A DNA stretch of 64,000 bases from Streptantibioticus ferralitis (lineage in GTDB: Bacteria > Actinomycetota > Actinomycetes > Streptomycetales > Streptomycetaceae): assembly GCF_029223525.1 (NCBI RefSeq), contig NZ_JARHTQ010000001.1, forward strand, positions 496,001 to 560,000, in the 5' to 3' direction. The translations under genes were made by a program, and so were the position numbers. Shown here piece by piece: positions 8,772-17,524 of this stretch (position 1 is its first letter; each line of letters begins with the position of its first letter). Below the pieces are notes generated by a model, which was given only the letters and a program-made list of their open reading frames with translations, searched no databases and had not been told where the DNA came from.

Positions 8772-9779
8772 ATGCGGCGCTACGGCAAGGACACCGACGA
8801 AGAGGACGTGAGGGTACGTCCCGGCAGGAAGGGCAGCCGCCCGCGCACCCGGATCCGCCCCAAGCACGAGGACGCGGCCGAGGGATTCGTCCTCACCGTC
8901 GACCGCGGGCGGATCACCTGCCTGGTCGACGACCGGCGGATCACCGCGATGAAGGCCAGGGAACTGGGCCGCAAGGGCATCGCGGTCGGCGACCGGGTGG
9001 ACATCGTCGGTGACCTGTCGGGCGCCAAGGACACCCTGGCGCGCATCGTCCGCGTACAGGAGCGCAGTTCGGTGCTGCGGCGGACGGCGGACGACGACGA
9101 TCCGTACGAGCGGGTGGTGGTCGCCAACGCCGACCAGTTGGCGATCGTCACCGCGCTCGCCGATCCCGAGCCGCGTCCGCGGCTGATCGACCGCTGTCTG
9201 GTCGCGGCCTACGACGCCGGTCTTGAGCCGCTGCTGATCCTGACGAAGTCCGATCTCGCCCCGGCGGAACCGCTGTTGGAGACCTACGCGCCGCTCGGCA
9301 TCCGCTATGTGGTCACCCGCAGCGACGAGTTGGACGGCGCGGCGGCCGACGAGGTGCGCGAGCGGCTGGCCGGACGAATGACCGCCTGCGTCGGACACAG
9401 CGGGGTCGGCAAGACGACGCTGGTCAACGCCCTGGTGCCGGAGTACGCCCGGGCCACCGGCAACGTCAACGCGGTGACCGGGCGCGGTCGCCACACCACC
9501 ACGTCCGCGCTCGCCCTGCCGCTGCCCGGCGACATCGGCGGCTGGGTGATCGACACCCCGGGCGTGCGCTCCTTCGGACTGCACCATGTGGAGCCGTCCC
9601 GGGTGATCCACGCGTTCCCCGATCTGGAGCCGGGCACCGAGCAGTGCCCACGGGCGTGCAGTCATGACGAGCCGGACTGTGCGTTGGACGCGTGGGTGGC
9701 CGCCGGGCACGCGGAACCGGCCCGACTGCACTCGCTGCGACGGCTGCTGGCCACCAGGGAGCGGCGCGAGGGCGACTGA
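8772..9779 (+). CDS. rsgA: Ribosome small subunit-dependent GTPase A
   Basis: A circularly permuted GTPase that helps mature the 30S subunit. An OB-fold stretch at about residues 38-105 precedes the GTPase domain. The motifs come in the permuted order: TKSD (G4), GHSGVGKTTL (G1), then DTPG (G3). A C-terminal zinc knuckle follows (CPRACSHDEPDC). The basic N-terminal tail (RPGRKGSRPRTRIRP) could contact rRNA. It lies 9 bases behind aroA and is probably co-transcribed with it. Confidence 0.95.
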   Translation: MRRYGKDTDEEDVRVRPGRKGSRPRTRIRPKHEDAAEGFVLTVDRGRITCLVDDRRITAMKARELGRKGIAVGDRVDIVGDLSGAKDTLARIVRVQERSSVLRRTADDDDPYERVVVANADQLAIVTALADPEPRPRLIDRCLVAAYDAGLEPLLILTKSDLAPAEPLLETYAPLGIRYVVTRSDELDGAAADEVRERLAGRMTACVGHSGVGKTTLVNALVPEYARATGNVNAVTGRGRHTTTSALALPLPGDIGGWVIDTPGVRSFGLHHVEPSRVIHAFPDLEPGTEQCPRACSHDEPDCALDAWVAAGHAEPARLHSLRRLLATRERREGD

Positions 9780-9933
9780 CCCGTCCTCCCCGTACGCCCT
9801 GACATCAGCGGCGGGCGCCGCTTGGCTCCGTACCCCCGGCTGGGAACCCCCGGGGGCCGTGCCGGTGACACGGTTCGGTACCGCCGATCGGTGGGATTGA
9901 CCGGTCTCGTCGAGCCGTATGTGTGATGATCGA

Positions 9934-9949
9934 CCGGACGTTTGTCCGG
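9934..9949 (+). other. Hairpin in the leader of the SMR transporter gene
   Basis: CCGGAC-GTTT-GTCCGG forms a perfect 6-bp stem with a 4-base loop, about 40 bases before the SMR start. It has no U-tract. I looked for guanidine riboswitch features because many SMR genes carry them and could not match any class. Confidence 0.4.
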
Positions 9950-9986
9950 GGCACAGGGTGGCCGGTGCGGAACGGGAGGCTCACAT

Positions 9987-10310
9987 ATGGCATGGCTGCT
10001 CGTCGTGGTGGCCGGGCTGTTGGAGACCGGCTTCGCGGTCTGCCTCAAGCTCTCCCACGGCTTCACGCGGCTGTGGCCCACCATCGCCTTCGCCTGCTTC
10101 GCGCTGGGCAGCTTCGGCCTGCTGACGCTGTCGCTGAAGAAGCTGGACGTGGGTGCGGCGTACGCGGTGTGGACGGGCATCGGCGGCGCGGGCACCGCGG
10201 TCTACGGCATGATCTTTCTGGGTGATGTGGTCAGCACCCTCAAACTGGTTTCCATCGCCTTGGTGTTGGTGGGTGTGGTCGGCCTGCAACTCTCCGGCTC
10301 GTCGCACTGA
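9987..10310 (+). CDS. Small multidrug resistance (SMR) family transporter
   Basis: A 107-residue protein with four membrane helices and the invariant membrane glutamate at position 13 (GLLETGFAV). SMR proteins work as dual-topology or paired dimers that export cations such as quaternary ammonium compounds or guanidinium in exchange for protons. The VCLKLSHGFTRLWP start suggests the Gdx/SugE branch more than EmrE, but this is not certain. The start is ATG 9987, eight bases after a GGGAGG ribosome site. There is one gene only, with no partner subunit. Confidence 0.9.
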   Translation: MAWLLVVVAGLLETGFAVCLKLSHGFTRLWPTIAFACFALGSFGLLTLSLKKLDVGAAYAVWTGIGGAGTAVYGMIFLGDVVSTLKLVSIALVLVGVVGLQLSGSSH

Positions 10311-10361
10311 CCGCGCCCCCCACGCGTGCACCGGCGCGCGGCGGATGATGGGATGCGCCCC

Positions 10362-10814
10362 ATGGATGAGATCACCATTCGACGCGCCACCGCCGACGAC
10401 ATCCCCGCGATCGTGGCCCTGCTCGCCGATGACGAGCTGGGCGCCACCAGGGAGTCCCCGGACGACCTGCGCCCGTACCAGGCGGCGTTCGCCGAACTCG
10501 ACGCTGACCCGCACCAGTTGCTGGTCGCGGCGGACCGCGACGGTGAGGTGGTGGGCACCGCCCAGCTGACCTACCTTCCCGGGCTGTCCCGCAAGGGCGC
10601 CACCCGCGCGCAGATCGAGGCGGTACGGGTCAGTGGCACCGAACGCGGCAGCGGTCTCGGATCGCGGCTCATCGAGTGGTGCGTGGACCGGGCGCGCGAG
10701 CACCACTGCGCGCTGGTCCAGCTCACCTCGGACGTCACACGGCTTGACGCGCACCGCTTCTACGAGAAGTTGGGCTTCCAGGCCACCCACATCGGTTTCA
10801 AGCTTCCGCTGTGA
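10362..10814 (+). CDS. GNAT-family N-acetyltransferase
   Basis: A 150-residue single-domain GNAT enzyme. The acetyl-CoA loop is visible as VSGTERGSGLGSRLIEW, preceded by the beta-4 strand ATRAQIEAVRV. The C-terminal HRFYEKLGFQATHIGF is the usual late motif. The substrate is unknown. I chose ATG 10362 (MDEITIRRA); an ATG three codons earlier is equally possible and no strong ribosome site decides. It follows the SMR gene by about 50 bases on the same strand. Confidence 0.88.
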   Translation: MDEITIRRATADDIPAIVALLADDELGATRESPDDLRPYQAAFAELDADPHQLLVAADRDGEVVGTAQLTYLPGLSRKGATRAQIEAVRVSGTERGSGLGSRLIEWCVDRAREHHCALVQLTSDVTRLDAHRFYEKLGFQATHIGFKLPL

Positions 10815-10817
10815 GCA

Positions 10818-10990
10818 CCGCGCGCGGGCGCGGTAAGCGGCAGCCGGTGTGCCGCTGGGGCGGGCTCGGCGGGTCCCTGCCAGCAGCGCCCGGGTGCGGC
10901 GGCGCTCCACGCCCGGGTCGGGCAGCGGCACGGCCGACAACAGGGCCTGGGCGCAAGGGTGTCGGGGGCGTTCGAAGACCACCCGCACGT
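10818..10990 (-). pseudogene. Relic of a dipeptide/oligopeptide ABC transporter ATPase C-terminus
   Basis: The minus strand encodes VVFERPRHPCAQALLSAVPLP followed by DPGVERRR, the typical C-terminal region of DppF/OppF ATPases. After that the expected PSPxxPPSGCRFxTRCP tail is split over different frames. Only about 55 codons remain, and the Walker and signature parts are absent. It is a decayed fragment beside the IS605-type relic. Confidence 0.6.
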
Positions 10991-11107
10991 CGCCGCCTCC
11001 ACGGTGCGCCCCAGGGAGACCACGCTGCCGGGCAGCGGCACCACCACGGCGGCGAAGACGTTGACCGCGACGACCGAGTCGACGTCGTTCTCGTTGGTGA
11101 CTCCACG

Positions 11108-11123
11108 CGCGCCTGAAGGCGCG
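11108..11123 (-). repeat. IS200/IS605-type right-end hairpin
   Basis: CGCGCC-TGAA-GGCGCG is a perfect 6-bp stem lying about 20 bases beyond the tnpB relic stop. On the minus strand it reads as a GCGCCTTCAGGCGC hairpin followed by GTGGAGTCAC. That layout is typical of the right end of IS605-family elements. Confidence 0.55.
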
Positions 11124-11141
11124 GGCTTGCCGCGTCGGAGG

Positions 11142-11427
11142 TCAAGCACCGCTGCAGAAAACCAGCCCGGCCCTGTCCAGGACGTTCAGCGCGCCCGCAT
11201 GGTCGGCGTTCTCGGCGAACCCGCACTTGACGCACTCGAACTTCGCTTGGGTGACGCGGTTCTCCGCTGCCACGTGTCCGCGGCCTCCGGCGGCCAGCGG
11301 GCGCGTGCGGGAGGTGTTGCGGGCGTCCATCGGGATCACTCGGCGACCGGCGCTCTCAGCCTTGTTCGCCAGGATTCCCGGGAACAGCCCCCAACCCGCG
11401 TCCATGACGCTTCGGTTCAACTTATCC
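11142..11427 (-). pseudogene. TnpB (IS200/IS605 family) C-terminal fragment
   Basis: About 95 codons of a TnpB C-terminus remain. [11 protein letters not shown] is the usual start of the last RuvC-side helix region. NTSRT and [21 protein letters not shown] come from the zinc-ribbon region, and [12 protein letters not shown] carries the last catalytic acidic residue. The first CXXC of the zinc ribbon is replaced by an unrelated stretch (RPLAAGGRG), consistent with a small frameshift, and the N-terminal two thirds are missing. No TnpA is nearby, so the element is inert. Confidence 0.75.
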
Positions 11428-11430
11428 AGC

Positions 11431-11518
11431 CGCCGCCGTCCGCAAGGGCCTGGCCGACTACGGCGCGTTCGGCCTGACGAACATCGTCGACTACAGCAGG
11501 GTCGGCTGGCTCAAGTAG
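11431..11518 (+). pseudogene. Short C-terminal coding remnant of an unrecognised protein
   Basis: Directly beyond the TnpB relic the plus strand reads [15 protein letters not shown] and ends [10 protein letters not shown] before TAG 11516. The composition looks like a real protein end, but no start is present. It may be the tail of the gene into which the IS element inserted. I do not recognise the family. Confidence 0.3.
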
Positions 11519-12062
11519 CCCCGATCAGGCCCCGGACGAGGCGCGCCACCTGCGCACAGGCGTCCTCGTCCGAGGGCGCGGGCACCACCACGTACGACAC
11601 TGCGAGCCGCACCGCCGCCTCGTAGACCCATCCGGCGCCGACCGGGCCGCTGCCCAGCATGGCGGCGACCCGGTCCCGTAGCGTGCGGGCCAGCTCACCG
11701 GTGGCGGGCTGCACGGCGGTCGGCAGCCGGTCGGTACGGCAGCCGGTGATGCCCGCGCGCACCAGTGGGCTGCGGCGTGCGGTGCGCAGGGTCCAGGCGG
11801 TGGCCGCGGCCAGGCAGTCGGCGGCGTCCGCGCCGTGCTGCCGGGCGGTGGCCAGCGCCTGGTCGACCCCGGACAGGAAGTCATCGGTCTCGCGGCGGGC
11901 CAGCGCCCGGGCGAGGCCCTCCTTGGTCCCGAACTCGTTGTAGAGGGTCTGCCGGGAGACTCCGGCCTCGGCCGCCACATCGACCATCCGGACCGAACTC
12001 CAGGATCGTACGTCGAGTGCGGATAACGCCGCGTTGAGTAAGGAATCACGCGCTGTCGGCAT
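11511..12062 (-). CDS. TetR-family transcriptional regulator
   Basis: A regulator of 183 residues. The helix-turn-helix lies at about residues 20-50 (VDVAAEAGVSRQTLYNEFGTKEGL). A helical C-terminal ligand domain follows, ending in AAVRLAVSYVVVPAPSDEDA. I start at ATG 12062 and not at the adjacent ATG 12065, because GGAGG is five bases from the former and only two from the latter. The gene is divergent from hisN. The target and ligand are unknown. Confidence 0.85.
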   Translation of the reverse strand: MPTARDSLLNAALSALDVRSWSSVRMVDVAAEAGVSRQTLYNEFGTKEGLARALARRETDDFLSGVDQALATARQHGADAADCLAAATAWTLRTARRSPLVRAGITGCRTDRLPTAVQPATGELARTLRDRVAAMLGSGPVGAGWVYEAAVRLAVSYVVVPAPSDEDACAQVARLVRGLIGAT

Positions 12063-12243
12063 CATCGCCTCCAAGGCACTGCCTCCAGGCCGGAAAGCGG
12101 CCGGGCGCACATTCATGGCACGAGCGGTGCGGCAAGAATTGACTCGCCCCACACAGGTGTCAAGACCGCCGTCACGGCGAGGGACACGCCTCGGCCACCA
12201 CGCCACGTAGCCGGGGTGCGGCCACGATCGCTACTGTTCGCAC

Positions 12244-13062
12244 ATGCCCGACTTCTACGACGACCTCCGCCTCGCCCACATCCTGGCCGACGCCGCCGAC
12301 GCCGTGACCATGGACCGCTTCAAGGCGCTCGACCTGAAGGTCGAGACCAAGCCGGACATGACACCGGTGAGCGAGGCCGACAAGGCCGCCGAGGAGTTGA
12401 TCCGCAGCCAGTTGCAGCGGGCCCGGCCACGCGACGCGGTGCTGGGCGAGGAGTACGGCACCGAGGGCAGCGGCGCCCGCCGCTGGATCATCGACCCGAT
12501 CGACGGCACCAAGAACTATGTGCGCGGCGTGCCGGTCTGGGCCACGCTGATCGCGCTGTCGGTGCGCGGCGAGGGCGGTCCCGAGGGTGACGACGGGGTG
12601 GTCGGGGTGGTTTCCGCGCCCGCGCTGGGCCGCCGCTGGTGGGCGGTGAAGGGCGGTGGGGCGTACACCGGGCGCAGTCTGTCCGCGGCCACCCGGCTGC
12701 ATGTCTCCGGGGTGGACCGGCTCTCCGACGCGTCACTGTCGTACTCCTCGCTCAGCGGCTGGGAGGAGCAGGGCCGTCTCGACGGGTTCCTCGATCTGAC
12801 CCGGGCCTGCTGGCGCACTCGTGCGTACGGCGACTTCTGGTCCTACATGATGGTCGCCGAGGGCTCGGTGGACATCTGCGCCGAGCCCGAGCTGAGCGTC
12901 TGGGACATGGCGGCGACCTCGGTGGTCGTACGGGAGGCGGGCGGCCGCTTCACCAACCTCGCCGGGACCCCCGGCCCGTACGGTGAGAACGCCGCGGCGT
13001 CCAACGGGTTGTTGCACGAGGAACTGCTCCGCTACCTGAATCCCACGCGCCGATCTGTGTGA
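12244..13062 (+). CDS. hisN: Histidinol-phosphatase, inositol-monophosphatase type
   Basis: A 272-residue Mg-dependent phosphatase of the IMPase fold. Metal and catalytic residues are seen in GEEYG (residues 68-72), DPIDGT (84-89), and SVWDMAA near residue 220. Within this family the sequence matches the actinobacterial histidinol-phosphatase HisN by its [19 protein letters not shown] start and its WATLIAL region. It would supply the penultimate step of histidine synthesis. The other his genes are not in this window. Confidence 0.88.
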   Translation: MPDFYDDLRLAHILADAADAVTMDRFKALDLKVETKPDMTPVSEADKAAEELIRSQLQRARPRDAVLGEEYGTEGSGARRWIIDPIDGTKNYVRGVPVWATLIALSVRGEGGPEGDDGVVGVVSAPALGRRWWAVKGGGAYTGRSLSAATRLHVSGVDRLSDASLSYSSLSGWEEQGRLDGFLDLTRACWRTRAYGDFWSYMMVAEGSVDICAEPELSVWDMAATSVVVREAGGRFTNLAGTPGPYGENAAASNGLLHEELLRYLNPTRRSV

Positions 13063-13176
13063 CCCCGCACGAGCCCCGGTAACCCCGCACGCCCCTTGCC
13101 CGGTGTCCCCGGCGCGTGTGAACATGAGAACACGCCAGCTTGTGAACTTGTGAATTCTCTCCCTAGGGGTGCGCCC

Positions 13177-13587
13177 ATGCTGGTCCGCGACGCCATGAGC
13201 ACAGTCATCCTCACCATCGGCCCCACTCACACCCTCCGCCAGGCGGCCAGACTGATGTCCGCCCGCCGCGTCGGATCGGCCGTCGTTCTCGACCCCGACA
13301 CCTGCGGACTCGGCATCCTCACCGAACGCGACATCCTCAACGCCCTCGGCGCGGGTCTGAGCCCCGACGAGGAGGCGGCCCACGAGCACACCACCACGGA
13401 CGTGGTCTTCGCGGCTCCGGACTGGACCCTGGACGAGGCGGCGAACGCGATGGTCCGCGGCGGCTTCCGCCACTTGATCGTCCTGGACGGCCAGGACCCG
13501 GTGGGCGTGGTGTCGGTACGGGACATCATCGGCTGCTGGACCCGTGGCCGGATCCACGTTCCCGCGGAGCAGGCAGCGATCGTGTGA
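13177..13587 (+). CDS. CBS-domain pair protein
   Basis: A 136-residue protein made of two CBS motifs and almost nothing else: MLVRDAMSTVILTIGPTHTL at the start and the second motif from about residue 72 to 125. Both carry the usual GILTERDI / GVVSVRDI ends. Such proteins bind adenosyl nucleotides and act as sensors; the partner is unknown. The start ATG 13177 is chosen because the frame before it is not conserved-looking. A strong hairpin 58 bases downstream separates it from convergent katA. Confidence 0.88.
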   Translation: MLVRDAMSTVILTIGPTHTLRQAARLMSARRVGSAVVLDPDTCGLGILTERDILNALGAGLSPDEEAAHEHTTTDVVFAAPDWTLDEAANAMVRGGFRHLIVLDGQDPVGVVSVRDIIGCWTRGRIHVPAEQAAIV

Positions 13588-13644
13588 GCCGGTAGGTCTT
13601 TTCCGGGGCTTCGCCCCCCAGGCCCCCGGGCCCCGGAAGCCGAA

Positions 13645-13672
13645 GAGGCCGGAGCCGCGCGGCTCCGGCCTC
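13645..13672. terminator. Bidirectional hairpin between the CBS gene and katA
   Basis: GAGGCCGGAGCC-GCGC-GGCTCCGGCCTC has a 12-bp perfect stem with a 4-base loop between two convergent genes. No clear U-tract is present, as is common in streptomycetes. Confidence 0.75.
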
Positions 13673-13694
13673 TGTGGCAACGGCAAACGGTGGA

Positions 13695-15155
13695 TCAGCC
13701 GCGGAGGGCCTGGACCGCGGCCTCCAGCCGCTTGCCGTAGTCCTCGTCCGCCTGGCGGAAGTTTTCGATCGCCCGCTCGGCGATGTCATCCCGCGAGACC
13801 TGCGCGATGAAGCCCGCGAGGTTGTCGATCAGACGGGTCTTCTCGTCCTCCGACATCAGGCGGTAGAGGTTGCCCGCCTGCACGAAGTCGTTGTCCTCGG
13901 TGTGCGAGGGGGCCTCATGCGCGCCGGTCCGGCCGGCGAGCGGAATCGGCTGCCACAGCGGACGGCCGGTCTGCGCCGGGCCGCCGAAGCTGTTCGGTTC
14001 GTAGTTCTTCGCCCGGCCGTGCCGACCGTCGTAGAGGAAGCCGTCACGGCTGTTGGTGCGCGCCTCGGTGGCGTGCGGGCGGTTCACCGGCAGGTGGTCG
14101 GCGTTGATGCCGACGCGGTAGCGGTGCGCGTCGCCGTACGCGAACAGGCGGCCCTGGAGCATCTTGTCCGGAGACGGGCCGATACCGGGCACGAAGTGCG
14201 CCGGGGAGAAGATCGACTGCTCGACCTCGGCGAAGATGTTCTCCGGGTTGCGGTTGAGCTCCAGCTTGCCGATCTCGATCGGCGGGTAGTCCTCGTGCGG
14301 CCAGACCTTGGTCAGGTCGAACGGGTTGAAGCGGTAGTCGGCCGCCTCGGCCGCGGGCATGATCTGCACCTGCACGGTCCAGGTCGGGAACTCGCCGCGC
14401 TCGATGGCGGTACGCAGATCGCGCTGGTGGCTGTCCGGGTCCTCACCGGCGAGCTTGGCGGCCTCTTCGGCGGTCAGGTTCTTGATGCCCTGGTCGGTCT
14501 TGAAGTGGTACTTGACCCAGAAGGCCTCGCCCGCCTCGTTGTTCCACTGGTACGTGTGCGAGCCGTACCCGTTCATGTGCCGGTACGTGGCCGGGATGCC
14601 GCGGTCGCCGAACAGCCAGGTCACCTGGTGCGTCGACTCCGGGCTCAGGCCCCAGAAGTCCCATACGTTGTCCGCCTCCTGGGAGCCGCTGTACGGGTCG
14701 CGCTTCTGGGTGTGGATGAAGTCCGGGAACTTGATGGCGTCCTTGATGAAGAAGACCGGCGTGTTGTTGCCGACCAGGTCGTAGTTGCCGTCCTCGGTGT
14801 AGAACTTCAGCGCGAAGCCGCGCGGGTCACGCACCGCGTCGGCCGAGCCGAGGTTGCCGGCCACCGTCGAGAACCGCAGGAAGACCTCGGTCTGCTTGCC
14901 GACCTCGGACAGGAACTCGGCCCGGGTGTACTTGGTGACGTCCGCGGTCACCGTGAAGGTGCCGTACGCACCGGCACCGCGGGCGTGCACGATGCGCTCC
15001 GGAATGCGCTCCCGGTTGAAGTGCGCGAGCTTCTCCAGCAGCGACTGGTCCTGGACCAGCACCGGCCCGCCGATGCCCGCCTGCTCGCTGTTCTGGTTGT
15101 CCGCTACCGGGGCGCCGGCCTCGGTGGTCAGCGGGCCCGTCTCCTGAACCGTCAC
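13695..15155 (-). CDS. katA: Monofunctional heme catalase
   Basis: The enzyme converts hydrogen peroxide to water and oxygen. In about 486 residues the distal histidine lies in [11 protein letters not shown], the distal Asn in [12 protein letters not shown], and the proximal heme tyrosine in [14 protein letters not shown]. The length fits the small-subunit clade. I place the start at GTG 15155: AGGGAG (15167-15162) is six bases away, while it directly abuts ATG 15161. The ATG at 15203 lies inside the -10 box of the promoter. It is divergent from catR, its likely repressor. Confidence 0.95.
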   Translation of the reverse strand: MTVQETGPLTTEAGAPVADNQNSEQAGIGGPVLVQDQSLLEKLAHFNRERIPERIVHARGAGAYGTFTVTADVTKYTRAEFLSEVGKQTEVFLRFSTVAGNLGSADAVRDPRGFALKFYTEDGNYDLVGNNTPVFFIKDAIKFPDFIHTQKRDPYSGSQEADNVWDFWGLSPESTHQVTWLFGDRGIPATYRHMNGYGSHTYQWNNEAGEAFWVKYHFKTDQGIKNLTAEEAAKLAGEDPDSHQRDLRTAIERGEFPTWTVQVQIMPAAEAADYRFNPFDLTKVWPHEDYPPIEIGKLELNRNPENIFAEVEQSIFSPAHFVPGIGPSPDKMLQGRLFAYGDAHRYRVGINADHLPVNRPHATEARTNSRDGFLYDGRHGRAKNYEPNSFGGPAQTGRPLWQPIPLAGRTGAHEAPSHTEDNDFVQAGNLYRLMSEDEKTRLIDNLAGFIAQVSRDDIAERAIENFRQADEDYGKRLEAAVQALRG

Positions 15156-15202
15156 GTGCATCTCCCTGGAGTCGTCCTGTCCCTTGGCGGTAGCCGGAAC
15201 CA

Positions 15203-15230
15203 ATCCTACGATAGACAGAGTCTAAGTCAA
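15203..15230 (-). promoter_or_regulatory. katA promoter
   Basis: On the minus strand TTGACT (15230-15225) and TAGGAT (15208-15203) are 16 bases apart, a good vegetative promoter about 50 bases before the GTG start. The CatR-type palindrome lies between the two boxes, so a bound repressor would block polymerase. Confidence 0.7.
15212..15224. promoter_or_regulatory. Probable CatR operator between katA and catR
   Basis: TAGAC-AGA-GTCTA is a perfect inverted repeat in the 135-base divergent interval, 66 bases before catR. Fur-family repressors such as CatR and PerR bind short AT-containing palindromes. The placement inside the katA promoter is direct observation; the protein that binds is inferred. 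Confidence 0.65.
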
Positions 15231-15290
15231 GAAGAGGGTCAAACCCATACGGATTCAGAAACCAGATCCCGCACTGTTAGGCTGGTGGGC

Positions 15291-15716
15291 ATGAGTGACC
15301 TGCTGGAACGACTTCGCGGACGTGGCTGGCGGCTGACCGCACAGCGACGGGTCGTAGCCGAGGTGCTCGACGGAGGCGGCGCCTCTCACGTACATCTCAC
15401 CGCGGACGAGGTGCACGCACGAGCCGCCGCCCGGCTCCCCGAGATCTCCCGCGCGACCGTCTACAACACCCTCGGCGAGCTGGTGTCACTCGGCGAGGTG
15501 ATCGAGGTCGCCACCGACGGTCGCGCCAAGCGGTACGACCCCAACGCCCACCGCCCGCACCAGCACCTGGTGTGCTCCCGCTGCGGCGCGATCCGCGATG
15601 TGCACCCCGGCGGCGACCCCCTCGCGGACCTGCCCGCGGCGGAGCGGTTCGGCTTCACCGTCTCCGAGGTCGAGGTGACCTACCGGGGACTGTGCCCCAA
15701 CTGCGCGGGGGCCTAA
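15291..15716 (+). CDS. catR: Fur-family peroxide-responsive repressor CatR
   Basis: A 141-residue Fur-family regulator. The winged helix lies at about residues 10-85 (HLTADEVHARAAARLPEISRATVYNTLGEL). A metal site follows in RPHQHLVCSRCG, and the structural zinc cysteines are CSRCG and CPNC. It is adjacent to and divergent from katA. That is the arrangement of CatR in Streptomyces, where oxidation of the metal site by peroxide releases the repressor. Autoregulation is likely because the shared palindrome lies close to its own start. Confidence 0.9.
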   Translation: MSDLLERLRGRGWRLTAQRRVVAEVLDGGGASHVHLTADEVHARAAARLPEISRATVYNTLGELVSLGEVIEVATDGRAKRYDPNAHRPHQHLVCSRCGAIRDVHPGGDPLADLPAAERFGFTVSEVEVTYRGLCPNCAGA

Positions 15717-15721
15717 GGGAG

Positions 15722-17266
15722 TCACGACAGCCGGCTCACCCGCGCCGCCGCCCGCAGCACCCACTCGATGCCGGCGCGATCCGGCTCCGCCAACGGCGCC
15801 TGCCGCAACAGCACGCCGATCCGCCGTAGTTGGCCCGGATCGGCGGCACCACCGGACCACCGCGCATGCATCCAGTGCCGCAACTCCGCCCGCGCGCACT
15901 CGGCCACTTCCGGGCGCGGGTCGACGGCGGCGACCAGCATGAACTCCAGCCGGTCCCAGTGCGCCAAGGCTCGCGCCGCCCGAACCGCCGCCTTCCACAC
16001 CGGTGGCTCGGTGCGTTCCAGCGCCGTCCGCAGCAGCTCAGGCGTGGCGCAGCAGGCCGCACCCAGCGCGTCCAGCGTCTCGCGGGCGACACTCGCCGCC
16101 TCGTCCGCCGCCAGCGGGGCCAGCGCCGTCAGCCGCTCGGCGACATGGCCGAGCCTGCCGAGCGCCCGGACCGCCGCCCGGCGCACCACCGGCGCCCAGG
16201 TCGGGTCAGCCGCCAGCACCTCCAGCATGGTCAGGTCGGTCGAGTCGCCGCACTCACCAAGCCCGGCCGCCAGCCCGGCGACCAGCCGCGGCTGGGTGGC
16301 ACGGCCGCAACGCCGCAGCTGTCTGCGGTAGACCTCCACCGGCGGCTCGCCGCGCTTGTACAGCTTCCAGCGGGCCTGGGCGCGCACCATCCGCGACCGG
16401 TCGGCAAGCGGCCCCACCAACCGGGCGGAGGGCACATCGTCCGGCAGCGCGGCCACCGCCAACTCCCGCACCGCCGCGGACCGCGCCCACATCAACCGCC
16501 CCGCCTGGTCGGGGTCGAGCTCCAGCAGCCGCGCCGCGCACAGCGTGCGGCACACCTGGTCCCGGTCGTGCAGAGCGGTACGGGCCAGGTCACCGCGCAC
16601 GTACTCGCCGAGTTCCAGGGCGAGTTCAACACCGAAGCGACGGGCGTACGGATCGGGTTCCGCGGCGAGCCTGCGGACCGTGCGGCGCCGCTCGGGCGCG
16701 GACAGGGCCCTGCGGTAGGCCGCCAGCACGCCCGCGGTGCGGCACCGGCGCTCCAGCCGGGAGAGCAGCCGGACCGCCGCCGCGGCCTCGTCCGGGGCCA
16801 CATGCCCGAGCAGGGCGGTGATCGCGCGTTCCCGTACCGCGGGTACCCAGTCGCCGGTACGCAGCGCCAGCGCGCTCGCCGCGTACCGCCCGCTGCGCCG
16901 GGCGAGCCGTTCGACGGCGGCCTGCCGGATCCGGCCGTTGGCGTCGAACGAGGCGAGGACGAGGTGGAGCGGCCCCGAGTCGTCGGCCGGACGCGCACCG
17001 GCGGCGGCGTCCGGCGAGCGCGCGAACCGGTCCAGATGCAGCCAGAGCCGCGGCGCGGCCCGTACCAGCTCGTCGAGCGCGGCCTTGCGGTCCTCGGCGG
17101 AACCGCGTTCGTCCACCGTCCGCAGCTCCGCGAGCAGCGTCAGCACGGCCGCGCGGCGGCCGGACGACGCGGCCAGGCACAACTCCCGCCAGCGGCCGAC
17201 GTCCTCCACCTCGGGGTGCGGACCCCGGCGGCGCAATACGGATCGCGCCTGCCCTCTGCGCAGCAA
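15722..17266 (-). CDS. HEAT-repeat protein of unknown role
   Basis: A 514-residue helical protein. HEAT-type repeats run over most of the length, with recurrent R-A-A-V-R-A-L-G-R-L and V-R-E-R-A-I-T-A-L-L patterns at about residues 125-160, 260-300 and 345-400. It has no enzyme motif, signal peptide or membrane segment. HEAT solenoids serve as scaffolds or, in the AlkC/AlkD group, as DNA glycosylases; I see no evidence for the latter. It ends 6 bases from the convergent catR stop. The start is uncertain: the first 20 residues are very basic and may not be translated. Confidence 0.7.
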   Translation of the reverse strand: MLRRGQARSVLRRRGPHPEVEDVGRWRELCLAASSGRRAAVLTLLAELRTVDERGSAEDRKAALDELVRAAPRLWLHLDRFARSPDAAAGARPADDSGPLHLVLASFDANGRIRQAAVERLARRSGRYAASALALRTGDWVPAVRERAITALLGHVAPDEAAAAVRLLSRLERRCRTAGVLAAYRRALSAPERRRTVRRLAAEPDPYARRFGVELALELGEYVRGDLARTALHDRDQVCRTLCAARLLELDPDQAGRLMWARSAAVRELAVAALPDDVPSARLVGPLADRSRMVRAQARWKLYKRGEPPVEVYRRQLRRCGRATQPRLVAGLAAGLGECGDSTDLTMLEVLAADPTWAPVVRRAAVRALGRLGHVAERLTALAPLAADEAASVARETLDALGAACCATPELLRTALERTEPPVWKAAVRAARALAHWDRLEFMLVAAVDPRPEVAECARAELRHWMHARWSGGAADPGQLRRIGVLLRQAPLAEPDRAGIEWVLRAAARVSRLS

Positions 17267-17412
17267 TGCCGCCTCCGCCGCCTCTTCGCGCTGTCCAGAA
17301 GTCCAGCATCACCCAGCGCGAGCATCGCTCCAAGAGAGTTTGCTCGGCTTTGCTCAGGCCATACCGCTCCTCTACCGAAGCCTGGCACGACCCACAGGTA
17401 TGCCCCTACCAC

Positions 17413-17422
17413 CCCCTACCGA
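17413..17422. repeat. Left copy of 10-bp direct repeat flanking the mobile element
   Basis: CCCCTACCGA directly abuts the outer end of the left inverted repeat. The same ten bases abut the right one at 20740-20749. This looks like a target-site duplication, although Tn3-type elements normally make five bases, and the shared CTACC core could be the true duplication. Confidence 0.6.
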
Positions 17423-17463
17423 GGTCCAGCCAAGGTACGTGTAAAAGGGGCCATGGAATGATC
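17423..17463 (+). repeat. Left terminal inverted repeat, 41 bp
   Basis: It begins GGTCCAGCCAAGGT and contains GTGTAAAAGGGGCCATG before TGATC. By hand alignment 36 of 41 bases match the right copy (20739-20699, minus strand), both pointing inward. The length is close to the 38 bp typical of Tn3-family ends. Confidence 0.8.
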
Positions 17464-17524
17464 GCGATCGGGGGAAACCCTTGGTCAGGGTTGTTCTTGG
17501 GACTGCAGCCGGTGAGTGATGACG

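Noticed and set aside
9780..9986. Possible guanidine riboswitch before the SMR transporter gene
   Set aside because: SMR genes of the SugE/Gdx type often have one, but I found only a single CCGGAC/GTCCGG hairpin and none of the conserved loop bases of the known classes.
10823..11235. Open frames on both strands over the gene graveyard as new genes
   Set aside because: They have no starts with ribosome sites and poor coding character, and parts are readable as frameshifted remains of a transporter ATPase and TnpB.
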